The notes under the pieces are model-generated. The model had not been told where the DNA came from. It worked only from the letters and a program-made list of their open reading frames with translations, and did no database searches. Made by a program: the position numbers and the translations under genes. A stretch of DNA of 64,000 nucleotides from Lacisediminihabitans sp046156175 (lineage in GTDB: Bacteria > Actinomycetota > Actinomycetes > Actinomycetales > Microbacteriaceae). Each line of letters starts with the position of its first letter. Position 1 is the first letter of the stretch. Below are positions 36,990 through 45,766 of this stretch, one piece after another. The stretch lies in the NCBI RefSeq assembly GCF_046156175.1, contig NZ_JAYLVL010000004.1:124001-188000 (forward strand), in the 5' to 3' direction.

Positions 36990-39884
36990 GTGCCTGGCAC
37001 GAAGAAGCTGGTCATAGTCGAGTCGCCCGCGAAGGCGAAGACGATTGCCCAGTACCTGGGCGACGGATACGAGGTGCTGGCCTCGGTCGGTCACATCCGC
37101 GACCTCATCGAGCCGAAAAACCTGCCGCCGGAGCTCAAGAAGGGATCTCTCGGCAAGTTCTCCATCGACGTCGAGAACGGCTTCCTCCCCTACTACGTGG
37201 TGTCTGATCAGAAGAAGAAGACGGTCGCCGAACTGAAGCGCGCGCTCAAGGGTGCCGACGAGCTCTACCTCGCAACTGATGAGGACCGCGAGGGTGAAGC
37301 CATCGCGTGGCACCTCCTCGACGAGCTGAAGCCCAAGGTCCCGGTCAAGCGCATGGTGTTCCACGAGATCACCAAAGAGGCGATCGAACGTGCCCGCGAC
37401 AACACCCGCGACATCGATACCGCTCTCGTCGACGCGCAGGAGACCCGGCGCATCCTCGACCGTCTCTACGGCTACGAGATCTCGCCGGTGCTGTGGCGCA
37501 AGGTCGGTCCCGGGCTCTCCGCCGGTCGCGTGCAGTCCGCCGCCACCCGTCTCGTCGTCGACCGGGAGCGCGAACGTCTCGCCTTCGTCGCGGCCGGCTA
37601 CTGGGACCTCTCGGCGCTGCTCGCAGCCTCCGATTCCTCCAGCCCGTTCGAATCCCGTCTCGCCCGCCTCGACGGGGTTCGCGTCGCCACCGGCCGCGAC
37701 TTCGACGACAAGGGCCAGCTCAAGGCATCCACGAGCGGCAAGGCGGATGCCGTCGCGCTCGACGAGCAGGCCGCGACCGCACTCGCCGAGGCGCTGCGCG
37801 ATCCCGCCGTGCCGGTGATCGTCTCTTCGGTCGATTCCAAGCCGTACACCCGTCGCCCGGCGGCGCCCTTCAGCACCTCCACCCTGCAGCAGGAGGCCGC
37901 GCGCAAGCTGCGTTTCTCCGCCCGCCAGACGATGAGTGTTGCGCAGGGGCTGTACGAAAACGGGTACATCACCTATATGCGTACCGACTCTCTCAATCTG
38001 TCGCAGCAGGCGTTGTCTGCCGCCCGCAGCCAGGCGGCATCCCTCTACGGCGCGGAGAGCGTCTCCGAGAAGCCGCGGACCTACGCCAGCAAGAGCAAGA
38101 ACGCCCAGGAAGCGCACGAGGCGATCCGGCCGGCCGGGGATACCTTCCGCACTCCGTCCCAGCTCGAGGGCACACTGCGGGGCAACGACTGGAAGCTCTA
38201 CGACCTCATCTGGAAGCGCACCGTCGCCTCGCAGATGGCCGATGCCAAGGGCATGACCGCGTCCGTGGTCATCACCGCCGGTCCCGTGCAGGGCACGACG
38301 ATGGCCGAGTTCGCGGCCAGTGGCACGGTCATCACGTTCCGCGGATTCCTCCAGGCCTATGAGGAGAGCCGGGATGAGGAGCGCAACGATACTGCCGAGC
38401 CCGCCGAGGCGAAACTGCCTCCGCTGACCGTCGGCCAGAAACTGACCGTCGCGGATGTCGAGGCCAAGGGCCACGAGACCAGCGCGCCGCCCCGGTACAC
38501 CGAGGCGAGCCTCGTGAAGACCCTCGAAGAGTTGGGGATCGGGCGCCCGTCCACCTACGCGTCGATCATCTCGACCATCATCGACCGCGGGTATGTCACG
38601 CCACGCGGCACAGCGCTGGTGCCGAACTGGATCGCCTTCTCGGTCGTGCGGCTGCTCGAGGAGTTCTTCTCCGACCTGGTGGAGTATCACTTCACCGCGG
38701 GCATGGAGGATGACCTCGACCGCATCGCCGATGGCAAGGAAGACCGGGTCGACTGGCTCAACAGCTTCTATTTCGGCAGCGAGAAGCACCGCGGCTTGCG
38801 CAGCGTCATCGACAACCTCGGTGAGATCGACGCGAAGAGCATCAACTCGATAAAGCTCGACGACGAGGTCACGCTGCGCATCGGCAAGTACGGTCCCTAC
38901 CTCGAAGTCGTGGATGAGGATGCAGCCCCCGAGGCGACACCGCGTCGCGTGAACATCCCGCCGGAGCTCGCCCCCGACGAGCTCACCATCGTGAAGGCCC
39001 ATGAGCTGATCGATGCACCGGTCGTGGTGGACCGGGTGATCGGGGTCAACCCCGAGAACGGCAAGAACGTCGTCGCCAAGGACGGTCGTTTTGGGCCGTA
39101 CATCACCGAGGTGGATCCCGAACCCGTCGTCGAAGCGGTCGAGACCCCGGCAGCGGAGCCGGTCGTCGATCCCGCCACCGGCGAGATCATCGAGCCGAAG
39201 AAGAAGCGGGCCGCGCCGAAGAAGGCAGCGGCGGTGAAGGCGCGCACCGCATCCATCTTCAAGTCGATGGATCTCGCGACCGTCGATATCGACACAGCGC
39301 TTCGCCTGCTCTCCCTGCCCCGCATCGTCGGCCAGGACCCCGAGAGCGGCGAGGAGATCACCGCCCAGAACGGCAAGTTCGGCCCATATCTCAAGAAGGG
39401 TGCCGACACCCGCTCGCTCACCGAAGAGGACCAGATCTTCGAGATCGACCTTCCCGGGGCCATCGAACTGTACGCGCAGCCGAAGTACGGCGCGCGCCGG
39501 GCATCCAGTGCGCTCAAGGAGTTCGATGCCGATCCCGAGAGCGGCAAGCCGATCCGCATCAAGGACGGGCGTTTCGGCGCCTACGTCACCGACGGCGTCA
39601 CCAATGTGACGATTCCGCGCGGCGAGACGATCGAGGAGATCGACTTCGAGCGCGCGGTGCAGATGCTGGCCGACAAGCGTGCAAAGGGTCCGACGGTCAA
39701 GAAGACCGCTGCCAAGAAGCCGGCAGCGAAGAAGCCCGCCGTCAAGAAGCCCGTGGTGAAAAAGGCCGTGGTGAAGAAAGCCGTCGTGAAAAGCGCTGTC
39801 GCCTCGAAGCCGGCGGCGAAGAAGCCGGTAGCGAAGCGGACGGTCGCAGCGAAGTCGCCCGTCACCTCCGAGTCTGCGCAGTAG
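36990..39884 (+). CDS. topA: DNA topoisomerase I
   Basis: 964 residues, GTG with AGGAG five bases upstream. Toprim domain with LVIVESPAKAKTIAQYLG at the N-terminus and DEDREGEAIAWHL; catalytic Tyr329 in GYITYMRTDS; type IA gate region follows. Four-cysteine zinc fingers are absent, as is usual in Actinobacteria, and the C-terminus has repeats of GxxGP(Y) type (DGRFGPYI, NGKFGPYL, DGRFGAYV) and a Lys/Ala-rich tail from about 905 that supports strand passage. It relaxes negative supercoils and is essential. tmk follows by eight bases. Confidence 0.97.
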   Translation: MPGTKKLVIVESPAKAKTIAQYLGDGYEVLASVGHIRDLIEPKNLPPELKKGSLGKFSIDVENGFLPYYVVSDQKKKTVAELKRALKGADELYLATDEDREGEAIAWHLLDELKPKVPVKRMVFHEITKEAIERARDNTRDIDTALVDAQETRRILDRLYGYEISPVLWRKVGPGLSAGRVQSAATRLVVDRERERLAFVAAGYWDLSALLAASDSSSPFESRLARLDGVRVATGRDFDDKGQLKASTSGKADAVALDEQAATALAEALRDPAVPVIVSSVDSKPYTRRPAAPFSTSTLQQEAARKLRFSARQTMSVAQGLYENGYITYMRTDSLNLSQQALSAARSQAASLYGAESVSEKPRTYASKSKNAQEAHEAIRPAGDTFRTPSQLEGTLRGNDWKLYDLIWKRTVASQMADAKGMTASVVITAGPVQGTTMAEFAASGTVITFRGFLQAYEESRDEERNDTAEPAEAKLPPLTVGQKLTVADVEAKGHETSAPPRYTEASLVKTLEELGIGRPSTYASIISTIIDRGYVTPRGTALVPNWIAFSVVRLLEEFFSDLVEYHFTAGMEDDLDRIADGKEDRVDWLNSFYFGSEKHRGLRSVIDNLGEIDAKSINSIKLDDEVTLRIGKYGPYLEVVDEDAAPEATPRRVNIPPELAPDELTIVKAHELIDAPVVVDRVIGVNPENGKNVVAKDGRFGPYITEVDPEPVVEAVETPAAEPVVDPATGEIIEPKKKRAAPKKAAAVKARTASIFKSMDLATVDIDTALRLLSLPRIVGQDPESGEEITAQNGKFGPYLKKGADTRSLTEEDQIFEIDLPGAIELYAQPKYGARRASSALKEFDADPESGKPIRIKDGRFGAYVTDGVTNVTIPRGETIEEIDFERAVQMLADKRAKGPTVKKTAAKKPAAKKPAVKKPVVKKAVVKKAVVKSAVASKPAAKKPVAKRTVAAKSPVTSESAQ

Positions 39885-39892
39885 GCGCCCGG

Positions 39893-40525
39893 GTGGATCG
39901 CAGCGTAACCGGCCTGTTCATCACCTTCGAGGGCGGGGACGGATCGGGCAAATCGACCCAGGCGAGCCTGCTCGCCGACTGGCTCACGGCATCCGGTCAC
40001 GCGGTCGAGCGCTCGCGCGAGCCGGGTGGAACCGAGCTCGGGCTCGAGCTGCGCGAGATCGTGCTCCATCGGCGAGGGCATATCGCCCCGCGCGCCGAGG
40101 CCCTGATCTATGCGGCAGATCGCGCACACAATATCGCCACGAAGGTGCGCCCGGCCGTCGAGCGCGGCGAGATCGTCATCCAGGACCGCTACCTCGACTC
40201 CTCCGTGGCCTATCAGGGCGCCGGGCGGGTGCTCGACCCCACGGAGGTGCGGGACATCTCCCTCTGGGCGACCGAAGGATTCATGCCGAACCTGACCATC
40301 CTGCTCGACCTCGATGAGGCGATCGGTCGGCAGCGGCTTGACCAGGCACGCACCGCGTACGACCGGCTCGAGGCCGAGCATGGCGAGTTCCACGCGCGGG
40401 TGCGCGCCGGATTCCTCGCGCTCGCGGCGGCCGACCCGGAGCGCTTCCTCGTGCTTCCGGCAACCGACTCGATCGAGTCGATCGCCGCCGCCATCCGCGA
40501 TCGGGTCACTGCACTTCTCGGCTGA
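39893..40525 (+). CDS. tmk: Thymidylate kinase
   Basis: 210 residues, GTG. P-loop FEGGDGSGKSTQASLL, the DRX motif in QDRYLDSSVAYQG, and a lid REPGGTE region. It phosphorylates dTMP to dTDP. The gene is probably cotranscribed with topA. In many related genomes holB follows directly; here about 4 kb of redox genes lie between. Confidence 0.96.
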   Translation: MDRSVTGLFITFEGGDGSGKSTQASLLADWLTASGHAVERSREPGGTELGLELREIVLHRRGHIAPRAEALIYAADRAHNIATKVRPAVERGEIVIQDRYLDSSVAYQGAGRVLDPTEVRDISLWATEGFMPNLTILLDLDEAIGRQRLDQARTAYDRLEAEHGEFHARVRAGFLALAAADPERFLVLPATDSIESIAAAIRDRVTALLG

Positions 40526-40636
40526 CCTGCGCCGCTGCTCGCAACCGGTCTCACTCGCAACTCACGCACGGCGATTCTTAGCGATTCCTTACAGAGGATG
40601 CTGCGAGCCTTGGCGTACCGAGAGGGAGGGCACCGG

Positions 40637-41032
40637 ATGGGGCTGCATCGCAGGGGAAGACGAATCGCCGCGACAATCACGACCGTCGTGGGCGTGACCA
40701 GCCTGGTGGCGACGACCGCCGGGTCGGTCGTGCTGTGGCAGGACACTCTGGTGGCCAAGGCGAAGGCGCGCGTGGCCGCCGCGCTGGTGCCGGCGGTGTC
40801 ACCCGCGCAATCCACTGCTCCACCGCCTCTTCCCGCGCCGACGATGAGCGCGACGCCCTCCCCACGCATCGTGCCCTCGAGCGACCCGGCCCCGGTGGCG
40901 CCTGCGGTCGTCGCCCCGGCCCCGGTGGCGCCGCGCCCAGCCCCGGTCGTCCCGGCGCCAGCCCCGGTCGCGCCGGCGCAGCCCGCGCCTGCGCCCCCGC
41001 CACCCCCGCATTCGAAGTCGGGCGGGTCCTGA
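40637..41032 (+). CDS. Small anchored Pro/Ala-rich protein, paralogue A
   Basis: 131 residues from ATG 40637. An N-terminal basic stretch is followed by a hydrophobic helix (residues 10-35, TTVVGVTSLVATTAGSVVLW), then about 90 residues of Pro/Ala/Val repeats (APVAP units) and an ending HSKSGGS. It resembles the next small protein in the N-terminal helix and in the last seven residues but shares no repeats with it. There is no FMN-attachment motif for the adjacent ApbE. I infer a membrane-anchored, extracytoplasmic linker-like subunit. No known family was recognised. Confidence 0.7.
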   Translation: MGLHRRGRRIAATITTVVGVTSLVATTAGSVVLWQDTLVAKAKARVAAALVPAVSPAQSTAPPPLPAPTMSATPSPRIVPSSDPAPVAPAVVAPAPVAPRPAPVVPAPAPVAPAQPAPAPPPPPHSKSGGS

Positions 41033-41255
41033 GAGTCCCCCGAGCCAGACCGCAGTCTTAGACGATTCTGGTGGCGCCGATGGCATCGTCGACGGTGCAT
41101 GCTCCTGCCGACCGTTCGCGGGTGTTCGGGGTATCCGGGATGTCTCCGGATGCTGTCAGCATCTACACCTGACTATCCAAGCAAGTGCAGAGAATCGGGT
41201 GGGAGCGTGTGCGGCACGGTGATCGAGAAGTGATCGAGAAGAGAGCGAGGGTGAC

Positions 41256-41537
41256 ATGAGTATTCGGGCAGAGGGCAAGAGGCTAGCCCTGCGTGTCACC
41301 ACGAGTGTCGGTGTCGTCAGCCTCGCGGTCACCGGAGTCGCGTCGATCGCCCTCTGGCAGCAGACGGTGAGCCACAATTCGCCCGGCAGCACCAGCGAGC
41401 AGGATGGCACGAACCAGAGCCCAGACGTCTCGAACCAACGCAACGACGACGGGGGATTCACGCAGCAGCAGCAGCAGGTCACGCCCGTCGGTCCGGGTCA
41501 GGGCGGCGGCTCCCACGCGCAGTCATCCGGGTCGTGA
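41256..41537 (+). CDS. Small anchored Gln/Asn-rich protein, paralogue B
   Basis: 93 residues, ATG with GAGGGTGAC upstream. After KRLALRVTTSV a hydrophobic helix runs to residue about 32 (VVSLAVTGVASIALWQQT), matching paralogue A over this segment, including the terminal LWQ(D/Q)T. The tail is polar (Ser, Gln, Asn, with a QQQQQ run) and ends in GGGSHAQSSGS, again like A. The ApbE start lies four bases beyond its stop. It is probably the redox module's extracytoplasmic component; no FMN-binding motif is seen. Confidence 0.72.
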   Translation: MSIRAEGKRLALRVTTSVGVVSLAVTGVASIALWQQTVSHNSPGSTSEQDGTNQSPDVSNQRNDDGGFTQQQQQVTPVGPGQGGGSHAQSSGS

Positions 41538-41541
41538 ACTG

Positions 41542-42492
41542 ATGACCGTGCGCCGCGATTGGCGCGACTGGAGCTGCGATGTCTCCGTCGTGGTGTCGGC
41601 ATCCGTCGATGTCGAGCTCGCAGAAAGCATCGTCCGGCAGGTCATGGATGACGTCTCCCAGGCGTGCAGCCGGTTTCGTCCCGATTCCGAGCTGTCGATC
41701 GTCGCCTCGCAACTGCCCGGCGGAGCCGACGTGAGCGAGCTGCTTGCACGCCTCGTGCGGTCCGCCCTCGATGTTGCCGCGCTCACCGAGGGGGATGTCG
41801 ACCCCACTCTCGGGAGCGCCCTTCGGGCCGTCGGCTACGACCGCGACCTGTCGGAGCTGCCGACCGCGGTGCCCGGCGAGCAGATCGATCCGCGAGTGAC
41901 CGTGGTCACGCGGCGCACCCCGGGCTGGACGCGCGTGATGCTCGAACAGCGGCGTCTCAGAGTGCCCGCCGACCTGGCGCTCGACCTCGGGGCGACCGCA
42001 AAGGCGATCGCTGTCGACCTCGCCGCAGAGAGGGTGGCGACGCGACTCGGATGCTCCGTGCTGGTGAACATCGGCGGCGACCTCAAGACCTCTGGCGCTC
42101 CCCTTCCGGGCGGATGGCAGGTGCTCGTGCAGGACCTCGCCGCGGACCCCGCCCAGCAGGTGTCGGTCGGCGAGGGCGCGGCGATCGCGACCTCCAGCAC
42201 CCAGAGGCGCACCTGGGCACAGGGCGGATACCTGCGTCACCACATCCTCGACCCTCGATCCGGACTCCCGGTGGAGCCGGTCTGGCGCAGTGTCTCCGTC
42301 GCTGCCGGCGACTGCCTCCTGGCAAATGCCTACAGCACCGCCTCGATAGTGCGCGGCCACGCCGCTGTCTCCTGGCTCGAGGGCTCGGGGGTGAGTGCGA
42401 GGCTGGTGGACCGCGCCGGGCGCGTCATCACCACCGGCTCGTGGCCGACGGAAGTGTCGCAGGCGCACCTGGTGGTAGTGGGGGATGTCTGA
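41542..42492 (+). CDS. FAD:protein FMN transferase (ApbE family)
   Basis: 316 residues from ATG 41542. Family features: ELSIVASQLPGG region, DVDPTLGSALRAVGYDR, LDLGATAKAIAVDLAAE (the substrate/FAD segment DLGGxxKG with substitutions), VNIGGDLKTSG, and HHILDPRSGLPV with the metal-linked Asp. It attaches FMN covalently to a Thr/Ser of target proteins outside the membrane. No FMN-binding domain protein is encoded nearby, so the target may be elsewhere or be one of the two preceding small proteins. The 3' end overlaps the next start by eight bases. Confidence 0.86.
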   Translation: MTVRRDWRDWSCDVSVVVSASVDVELAESIVRQVMDDVSQACSRFRPDSELSIVASQLPGGADVSELLARLVRSALDVAALTEGDVDPTLGSALRAVGYDRDLSELPTAVPGEQIDPRVTVVTRRTPGWTRVMLEQRRLRVPADLALDLGATAKAIAVDLAAERVATRLGCSVLVNIGGDLKTSGAPLPGGWQVLVQDLAADPAQQVSVGEGAAIATSSTQRRTWAQGGYLRHHILDPRSGLPVEPVWRSVSVAAGDCLLANAYSTASIVRGHAAVSWLEGSGVSARLVDRAGRVITTGSWPTEVSQAHLVVVGDV

Positions 42493-43042
42493 GCTGCTGT
42501 GGGCCTTCGGGCGGGTCAGCGGCGTCGTCTCGATCCTCCTGTTCACCGCCTCCGTCGTGCTCGGGATCATCACGCGGTCGGGTCGCCCGCTTCCCGGTCT
42601 GCCGCGATTCTCGATCTCTCTCGTCCATCGCAATGTCGCGCTGATCGCGAGCACCTTCCTCGTGCTCCACGTGGGCACGCTGCTGCTCGACACCTACGCG
42701 AAGCTGACGGTGGTCGACATCCTCGTTCCGTTCCGTGGGGTGTTCAAGCCGTTCTGGCAGGGTCTCGGCACCGTGGCCCTCGATCTGGTGATCGCCATCG
42801 TGGTCACGAGCCTGCTCCGTCGGAGGATCGGGGTGCGAGTCGCCACCTTCGTGCACTGGTTCACCTATGCGATGTGGCCGGTCGCGATGGCCCACGCCAT
42901 CGGCAACGGCACCAATGGCACGAGCGGCTGGTTCCTGATCATCGCGGCCGCCTGCACCCTCGCCGTCATCGTCTCGGTGATGTGGCGCACCTCGGTGCGG
43001 TTCCTCGAAACGGCAACGGCCCGGGCGCGGTCACTCCGATGA
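42485..43042 (+). CDS. Ferric reductase-like transmembrane haem protein
   Basis: 185 residues. Five or so membrane helices with histidines positioned as in haem-b cytochromes: HRNVALIASTFLVLHVG (His49 and His62) and FVHWFTYAMWPVAMAHAIG (two more). It fits the ferric reductase-like / YedZ transmembrane family, which passes electrons across the membrane. It is sandwiched between ApbE and the NuoF-like gene, and overlaps both (8 bases upstream, ATGA downstream). Confidence 0.82.
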   Translation: MSELLWAFGRVSGVVSILLFTASVVLGIITRSGRPLPGLPRFSISLVHRNVALIASTFLVLHVGTLLLDTYAKLTVVDILVPFRGVFKPFWQGLGTVALDLVIAIVVTSLLRRRIGVRVATFVHWFTYAMWPVAMAHAIGNGTNGTSGWFLIIAAACTLAVIVSVMWRTSVRFLETATARARSLR

Positions 43043-44298
43043 GCGGCACGGCAGTGGCGGGGGCGGTCCGACCGCCCGGGGGGCTCAACCGGCTCTTCCT
43101 GGCCGGCCAGGATGCCGACTATCGCACGCACCTCGCAACATTCGGTGCGATGGCGCCCTCCAGCCTCGCACCGGGGCTGGTGGATGAGCTGGCGCGATCC
43201 GGGCTCTCGGGGCGGGGTGGGGCGGGATTCCCGGTCGCACGCAAGGTCGGCGCGGTGACCCGTCCGGGCGACCGACTCTGGGCTCGCAGCCCGGTCGTCA
43301 TCGCGAACGGAGCGGAGGGGGAGCCGCGGAGTATCAAGGATTCGACTCTCCTGCGACACGCTCCACACCTGGTGATCGACGGGCTCCTCGCCGCCGGTGC
43401 CGCGGTGGGAGCGTCGAAGCTCTACCTCTACGCGCCGGCCGGTTCGATCGACTATGCGCGAGCCGCCGCGCGGGAACGCAAGGATGCCCGGTCGATCGCC
43501 TTCGTCGAAGCGAAAGACAGTTTCATCTCCGGTGAAGCGAGCGCGGTCGTCAATGCCATCGAGAACGGGATCGCTCTTCCGACCGATCGGATCGTTCGAC
43601 TCACGACGACGGGGCTCCGGCGGCTTCCCACGCTCGTGCACAATGTGGAGACGCTCGCTCAGGTGGGGCTCATAGCCCGATTCGGGGCAGCGTGGTTCCG
43701 GTCGCTCGGATCCGAGCGAGACCCCGGGACCCGGTTGGTGACGGTGTCGGGGTTCGTGCCGCAGGAGCGGGTGATGGAGGTCGCGGGCCACACGTCAATC
43801 GCCGACATCCTCGAGTCCTGTGGTGTGTCCCTCGATAGCGTCGCGGCGGTGCTCGTCGGGGGATACCACGGGGCCTGGATCGCGCGAGCGAACCTCTCCG
43901 CGAACCTCTCGGCCGGCGGCCTTGCACCGCTCGGAGCCCGACCCGGCGCCGGCATCCTGTACGTGCTCGGACGGCACGAGTGCCCCCTTGTCGCTTCGGC
44001 ATCGATCGTGCACTATCTCGCGGGCGAATCGGCGAAGCAGTGCGGCCCGTGCCTGTTCGGCCTGCCGGAGATGGCGAGCATTCTCGAACGCCTGGCTACG
44101 GGGGATCGCGAGCGCGGCCTTCGTCGCCAGCTCGAGGCCCTCACCGAATCGGTGATCGGGCGAGGCTCATGCCACCATCCCGATGGCACCGCCGGTCTCG
44201 TGCTGAGCACGCTGTCGGTGTTTGCGGCCGATGTGGATGCCCATCTCACCGGAAGGTGCCTGCGTGCCGCGCAGCCGTCGCGGAGAAGCGATGGCTGA
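43039..44298 (+). CDS. NuoF-like NADH:acceptor oxidoreductase subunit
   Basis: 419 residues from ATG 43039 (ATGA overlap); a longer frame back to 42499 lies inside the previous gene. The FMN/NADH site is recognisable: GLSGRGGAGFPVARKVGAV and NGAEGEPRSIKDSTLL, and the SLBB region follows. The iron-sulphur motif is ESAKQCGPC, in which the first Cys of the canonical ESCxxCxPC is Ala; GSCHHPDGT supplies another Cys. It presumably oxidises NAD(P)H and hands electrons to the adjacent ferredoxin or to the haem protein. This layout recurs in actinobacterial electron-transfer modules of unknown role. Confidence 0.85.
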   Translation: MSGTAVAGAVRPPGGLNRLFLAGQDADYRTHLATFGAMAPSSLAPGLVDELARSGLSGRGGAGFPVARKVGAVTRPGDRLWARSPVVIANGAEGEPRSIKDSTLLRHAPHLVIDGLLAAGAAVGASKLYLYAPAGSIDYARAAARERKDARSIAFVEAKDSFISGEASAVVNAIENGIALPTDRIVRLTTTGLRRLPTLVHNVETLAQVGLIARFGAAWFRSLGSERDPGTRLVTVSGFVPQERVMEVAGHTSIADILESCGVSLDSVAAVLVGGYHGAWIARANLSANLSAGGLAPLGARPGAGILYVLGRHECPLVASASIVHYLAGESAKQCGPCLFGLPEMASILERLATGDRERGLRRQLEALTESVIGRGSCHHPDGTAGLVLSTLSVFAADVDAHLTGRCLRAAQPSRRSDG

Positions 44299-44536
44299 GC
44301 CACCTCCCGGTCCCGCGCTCCACATCGATTGGACGCGGTGCGACGGCCGCGGTCTCTGCACCGAACTGCTGCCGGAGCTTCTCGCTCGTGACAAGTGGGG
44401 CTATCCGGTGGCGATCACCGGTGCGCCGGCAGCCCGGTCCGACGTCACGATCGGGCCCCGACACCTGGATGCGGCGACGGATGCCGTCGCGCTGTGCCCC
44501 CTGTTGGCCCTCACCATCGTTGGCTCCCACCGCTAG
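44291..44536 (+). CDS. Ferredoxin, 3Fe-4S type
   Basis: 81 residues from ATG 44291, overlapping the NuoF-like gene. Cysteines are CDGRGLC (C-x5-C) near residue 18 and a C-terminal ALCPLLAL, three in total, as in 3Fe-4S ferredoxins that pair with cytochrome P450 or similar enzymes. It is the last gene of the redox module, and the holB start is 42 bases downstream. It would shuttle single electrons between the NuoF-like subunit and a partner. Confidence 0.85.
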   Translation: MAEPPPGPALHIDWTRCDGRGLCTELLPELLARDKWGYPVAITGAPAARSDVTIGPRHLDAATDAVALCPLLALTIVGSHR

Positions 44537-44578
44537 CGCGGGCGGCTCCGGTCAGCCGCTCCACTTAGGCTTAGCCCC

Positions 44579-45757
44579 ATGACCGTGTGGGACGAATTGA
44601 CCGGCCAGTCGGAGGCGATCGCGATCTTCCGCGCTGCCGCAGCCGACTCGACGCTGGGTGATTCGCCCATCGGCGACTCGGCGATGACCCACTCCTGGCT
44701 CATCTCGGGCCCACCCGGCTCCGGACGATCGAACCTGGCCTACGCCTTCGCGACCGCCCTGCTCAGTCCGCCCGCGAACGGCGGCGGCGTCGAGCCTGGC
44801 GACGGCGACGAGGCCACCCGCCGGCAGGTCGCCGCCCGCACTCACCCCGACCTCGCGGTGCTCAGCACCGAGGGCGTGATCATCAAGATGGACGATGTGC
44901 GCCGACTGGTCTCCAGCTCCAACTTCTCTCCCTCGGTGAGCCGCTATCGCGTGATCGTCATCGAGGACGCCGATCGCATGCAGGAGCGCACCTCCAACGT
45001 CTTGCTGAAGGCGCTCGAGGAGCCGCCGCCGAGAACCGTGTGGATCCTCTGCGCGCCGAGTGAAGCAGACCTGCTCCCGACCATCCGTTCCCGGGTGCGC
45101 ACCGTTCGACTGCGGGTTCCGGATGTCGCCGAGGTCGCAGAACTCATCGCCCAGCGCGACGACGTTGACATCGCCACAGCCACCCGGGCTGCCCGCGAGT
45201 CGCAGAGTCACATCGGCATGGCCCACCGCCTCGCCACCAATGAGGATGCCCGCCGCCGTCGCGAGCAGACCCTCGATATCGCGCTCGGCATCCATACCGT
45301 CTCGGGGGCGGTGATCGCCGCGGCGAAGCTCCTCGAGCTCGCCGGGCAAGACGCCAAGGCCATCACAGAGGAGCGCGATGCCGAGGAGCGCGAAAGTGCG
45401 CTGCGATCCCTCGGGATCGAGCCGGGCGGCACGATCCCTCCGGCCCTCCGCGCCCAGTTGCGCACGCTCGAGGAGGACCAGAAGAGGCGCGCCACCCGCA
45501 GCCTTCGCGACGGCATCGACCGCATCATGGTCGATCTGCTCTCGCTGTACCGGGACATCCTGCTGCTGCAGCTGGGAGTCGATACCGAACCGATCAACCT
45601 GGCGATCCTCTCCCGGCTGACTACCGCGAGTGCCGCTTCGACGGCCGCCGAGACGCTCGCCACGATGGACGCCATCGCCACTGCTCGCAAGCGCATCGAG
45701 GGAAACGTGGCCCCGGCCCTCGCCCTCGAAGCCATGCTGATCTCCACCGCTCGCTGA
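44579..45757 (+). CDS. holB: DNA polymerase III delta-prime subunit
   Basis: 392 residues, ATG. AAA+ clamp-loader fold: WLISGPPGSGRSNLAYAFA (P-loop variant), IVIEDADRMQERTSNVLLKA and the sensor-like NVLLKALEEPPP. The zinc-binding cysteines between P-loop and Walker B that DnaX-family members usually have are missing here: the segment NGGGVEPGDGDEATRRQVA has none. It acts with the tau/gamma and delta subunits to load the sliding clamp. The gene is at the usual site downstream of topA-tmk but displaced by the redox module. Confidence 0.9.
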   Translation: MTVWDELTGQSEAIAIFRAAAADSTLGDSPIGDSAMTHSWLISGPPGSGRSNLAYAFATALLSPPANGGGVEPGDGDEATRRQVAARTHPDLAVLSTEGVIIKMDDVRRLVSSSNFSPSVSRYRVIVIEDADRMQERTSNVLLKALEEPPPRTVWILCAPSEADLLPTIRSRVRTVRLRVPDVAEVAELIAQRDDVDIATATRAARESQSHIGMAHRLATNEDARRRREQTLDIALGIHTVSGAVIAAAKLLELAGQDAKAITEERDAEERESALRSLGIEPGGTIPPALRAQLRTLEEDQKRRATRSLRDGIDRIMVDLLSLYRDILLLQLGVDTEPINLAILSRLTTASAASTAAETLATMDAIATARKRIEGNVAPALALEAMLISTAR

Positions 45758-45766
45758 GGGATTCCC

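Noticed and set aside
36978..39002. 674-codon frame antisense to topA
   Set aside because: Opposite topA, whose catalytic Tyr and Toprim motifs are intact; composition is that of a reversed gene.
42499..43038. N-terminal extension of the NuoF-like protein
   Set aside because: It lies in a different frame over the haem protein gene; the ATGA overlap at 43,039 is a better start.
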